23,087 nt of DNA from Pseudaeromonas sp041911695 (lineage in GTDB: Bacteria > Pseudomonadota > Gammaproteobacteria > Enterobacterales > Aeromonadaceae). Of this stretch, positions 22,050-23,087 are shown piece by piece; the first letter of the stretch is position 1, and every line of letters begins with the position of its first letter. Where the stretch lies: the NCBI GenBank assembly GCA_041911695.1, contig JAYROM010000116.1:1-23087 (forward strand), read 5' to 3'. The position numbers and the translations under genes are program-made. Under the pieces are notes generated by a model. That model did no database searches and was not told the origin of the DNA. It was given only the letters and a program-made list of their open reading frames with translations.

Positions 22050-22991
22050 ATGAAGCGGGCAGGTGGGAGTGTCTTCAAGTCGTTGCGCACCCCGAATTAT
22101 CGGATCTGGGCAGCGGGCGCACTGGTCTCCAATATCGGCACTTGGATGCAGCGCGCCGCGCAGGACTGGCTGGTGCTCACTCAACTGACCGCCAACAACG
22201 CCTCGGCAGTCGGGATCGTCATGGCGCTGCAGTTTGGCCCGCAGTTGCTGCTGTTGCCGTGGACCGGGCTGGTGGCCGACCGTTATCCGTTACGTCGGAT
22301 CCTGCTGGTAACCCAGGCGTTAAGTGGCCTGTTGGCGCTCGGGCTCGGAGTGTTGACCCTGACCGGTCTGGTGACGCTGTGGCAGGTCTATCTGTTTGCC
22401 TTGTTATTTGGTTGCACCACCGCCTTTGATGCCCCGGCGCGGCAGATCTTTGTCGGTGAACTGGTGGATGAGCGCGAACTGCCCAATGCGGTGTCGCTGA
22501 ACTCGACCTCGTTCAATTTGGCGCGCCTGGTCGGCCCGGCCGTCTCCGGATTGGTGATCGCTTCCATTGGCACTGGTTGGTCATTTATGATCAACGGCTT
22601 GTCGTTTGTGGCGGTGCTGATCGCCCTGATCTGCCTGCGCGCGGATCAGTTGCATCGTCAACCGCGTGCCGCCCGGCGCGCGGGCAATCTGGCCGAGGGG
22701 ATGCGTCTGGTCTGGCAACGCGATGACCTGCGCACCATGTCGATCATGCTGTTTCTGATCGGTACCTTCGGGCTCAACTTCCCGATCTTTATCTCCACCA
22801 TGGCGGTACGCACCTTCGGCGCGGATGCCAGCGCCTATGGTCTGCTGTCGTCAGTGATGGCGATTGGGACGGTCAGCGGCGCCCTGCTCGCTGCCGGACG
22901 TGAGCGGTTACGCTTTCGGTTGCTGGTCACCTCGTCACTGCTGTTCTGTCTAGGGAAGGTGCGAATAAGCGGGGAAATTCTTCTCGGCTGA
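22050..22991 (+). pseudogene. MFS exporter (EntS/DUF894-like), truncated by an insertion sequence
   Basis: The start is the ATG at 22050 (MKRAGGSVFKSLRTPNYRIW), eight bases after AGGAG; upstream in-frame residues lack homology. The native protein has the profile of the EntS-like/transmembrane secretion effector MFS group: SNIGTWMQRAAQDWLV, GLVADRYPLRRILL, FDAPARQIFVGELV, and LNSTSFNLARLVGPAVSGLV. Homology ends around residue 301, where CTAG (22950-22953) meets an insertion-sequence end. The frame continues about a dozen codons into the element and stops at 22991. About 100 residues (the last three or four helices) are missing, so the gene is probably non-functional unless the rest lies beyond the window and the element excises. 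Confidence 0.85.
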
Positions 22992-23087
22992 CTCAGTCAT
23001 TTCATTTTTTCCTGTTTGAGCCGTTTTTTTCTCCCGTAAATGCCTTGAATGAGCCTATTTAGACCGTTTCTTCTCCATTTAAGGCGT
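22954..23087. mobile_element. End of an IS5-type insertion sequence (partial)
   Basis: GGAAGGTGCGAATAAG at 22954-22969 matches the terminal inverted repeat of IS5 (GGAAGGTGCGAACAAG from memory) at 15 of 16 bases. It directly follows CTAG, a fit to the 4-bp YTAR target of the IS5 group. The element's base use shifts to A+T-rich and it continues past the window. A minus-strand frame (stop at 22997-22999, open to the edge, reading ...NRLIQGIYGRKKRLKQ...) could be the C-terminus of its transposase, but it is too short to be sure. Confidence 0.78.

Overview
This is about 23 kb of GC-rich chromosomal DNA from a gammaproteobacterium. The evidence for that is bolA directly ahead of a six-gene Na+-translocating NADH:quinone oxidoreductase (NQR) operon, as in Vibrio and Aeromonas relatives, together with a LysR/MFS pair that closely matches my memory of E. 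coli ynfL-ynfM. Aeromonadales is my best guess; it is an inference from gene order and composition, not from a database search.

Layout. (1) 1-8022: bolA, a 200-bp leader with inverted repeats, nqrABCDEF, then nqrM and apbE. All the residues I could check are present: the NqrF 2Fe-2S cysteines, the NqrD/NqrE membrane cysteines, and the SGAT threonines of NqrB/NqrC that receive covalent FMN. nqrM (iron delivery) and apbE (FMN transfer) follow, so the pump and two maturation factors form one module. (2) 8142-11498, minus strand: a MalT-type LuxR regulator whose P-loop has decayed, followed by a lone periplasmic solute-binding protein. (3) 11711-15380: an orphan protein-kinase-like enzyme; ogt under a good LexA (SOS) box; an unrecognised two-domain beta-rich protein; a helix-hairpin-helix protein; and a NUDIX hydrolase. 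(4) 15648-16448: a small exported protein with a duplicated two-cysteine motif, followed by a 177-bp near-palindromic structured element. (5) 16484-19535: the divergent ynfL/ynfM pair, then a convergent Hsp31/DJ-1-type gene. (6) 19866 to the end: a methyl-accepting chemotaxis protein, a DUF1992 protein whose ribosome binding site lies in a perfect hairpin arm, and an MFS exporter cut off at a CTAG site by the end of an IS5-type insertion sequence that runs out of the window.

There is no CRISPR array, phage block or rRNA, and I recognised no tRNA. Most genes are ordinary housekeeping or accessory chromosomal genes. The less expected signals lie mainly between genes: the SOS box on ogt, the large palindrome at 16272-16448, the hairpin-sequestered start of the DUF1992 gene, two short tandem duplications, and competing hairpins in the MCP leader. 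Within coding regions the most notable are the degenerate ATPase regulator, the orphan kinase and the Cys-repeat exported protein. I see no clearly new multi-gene system.
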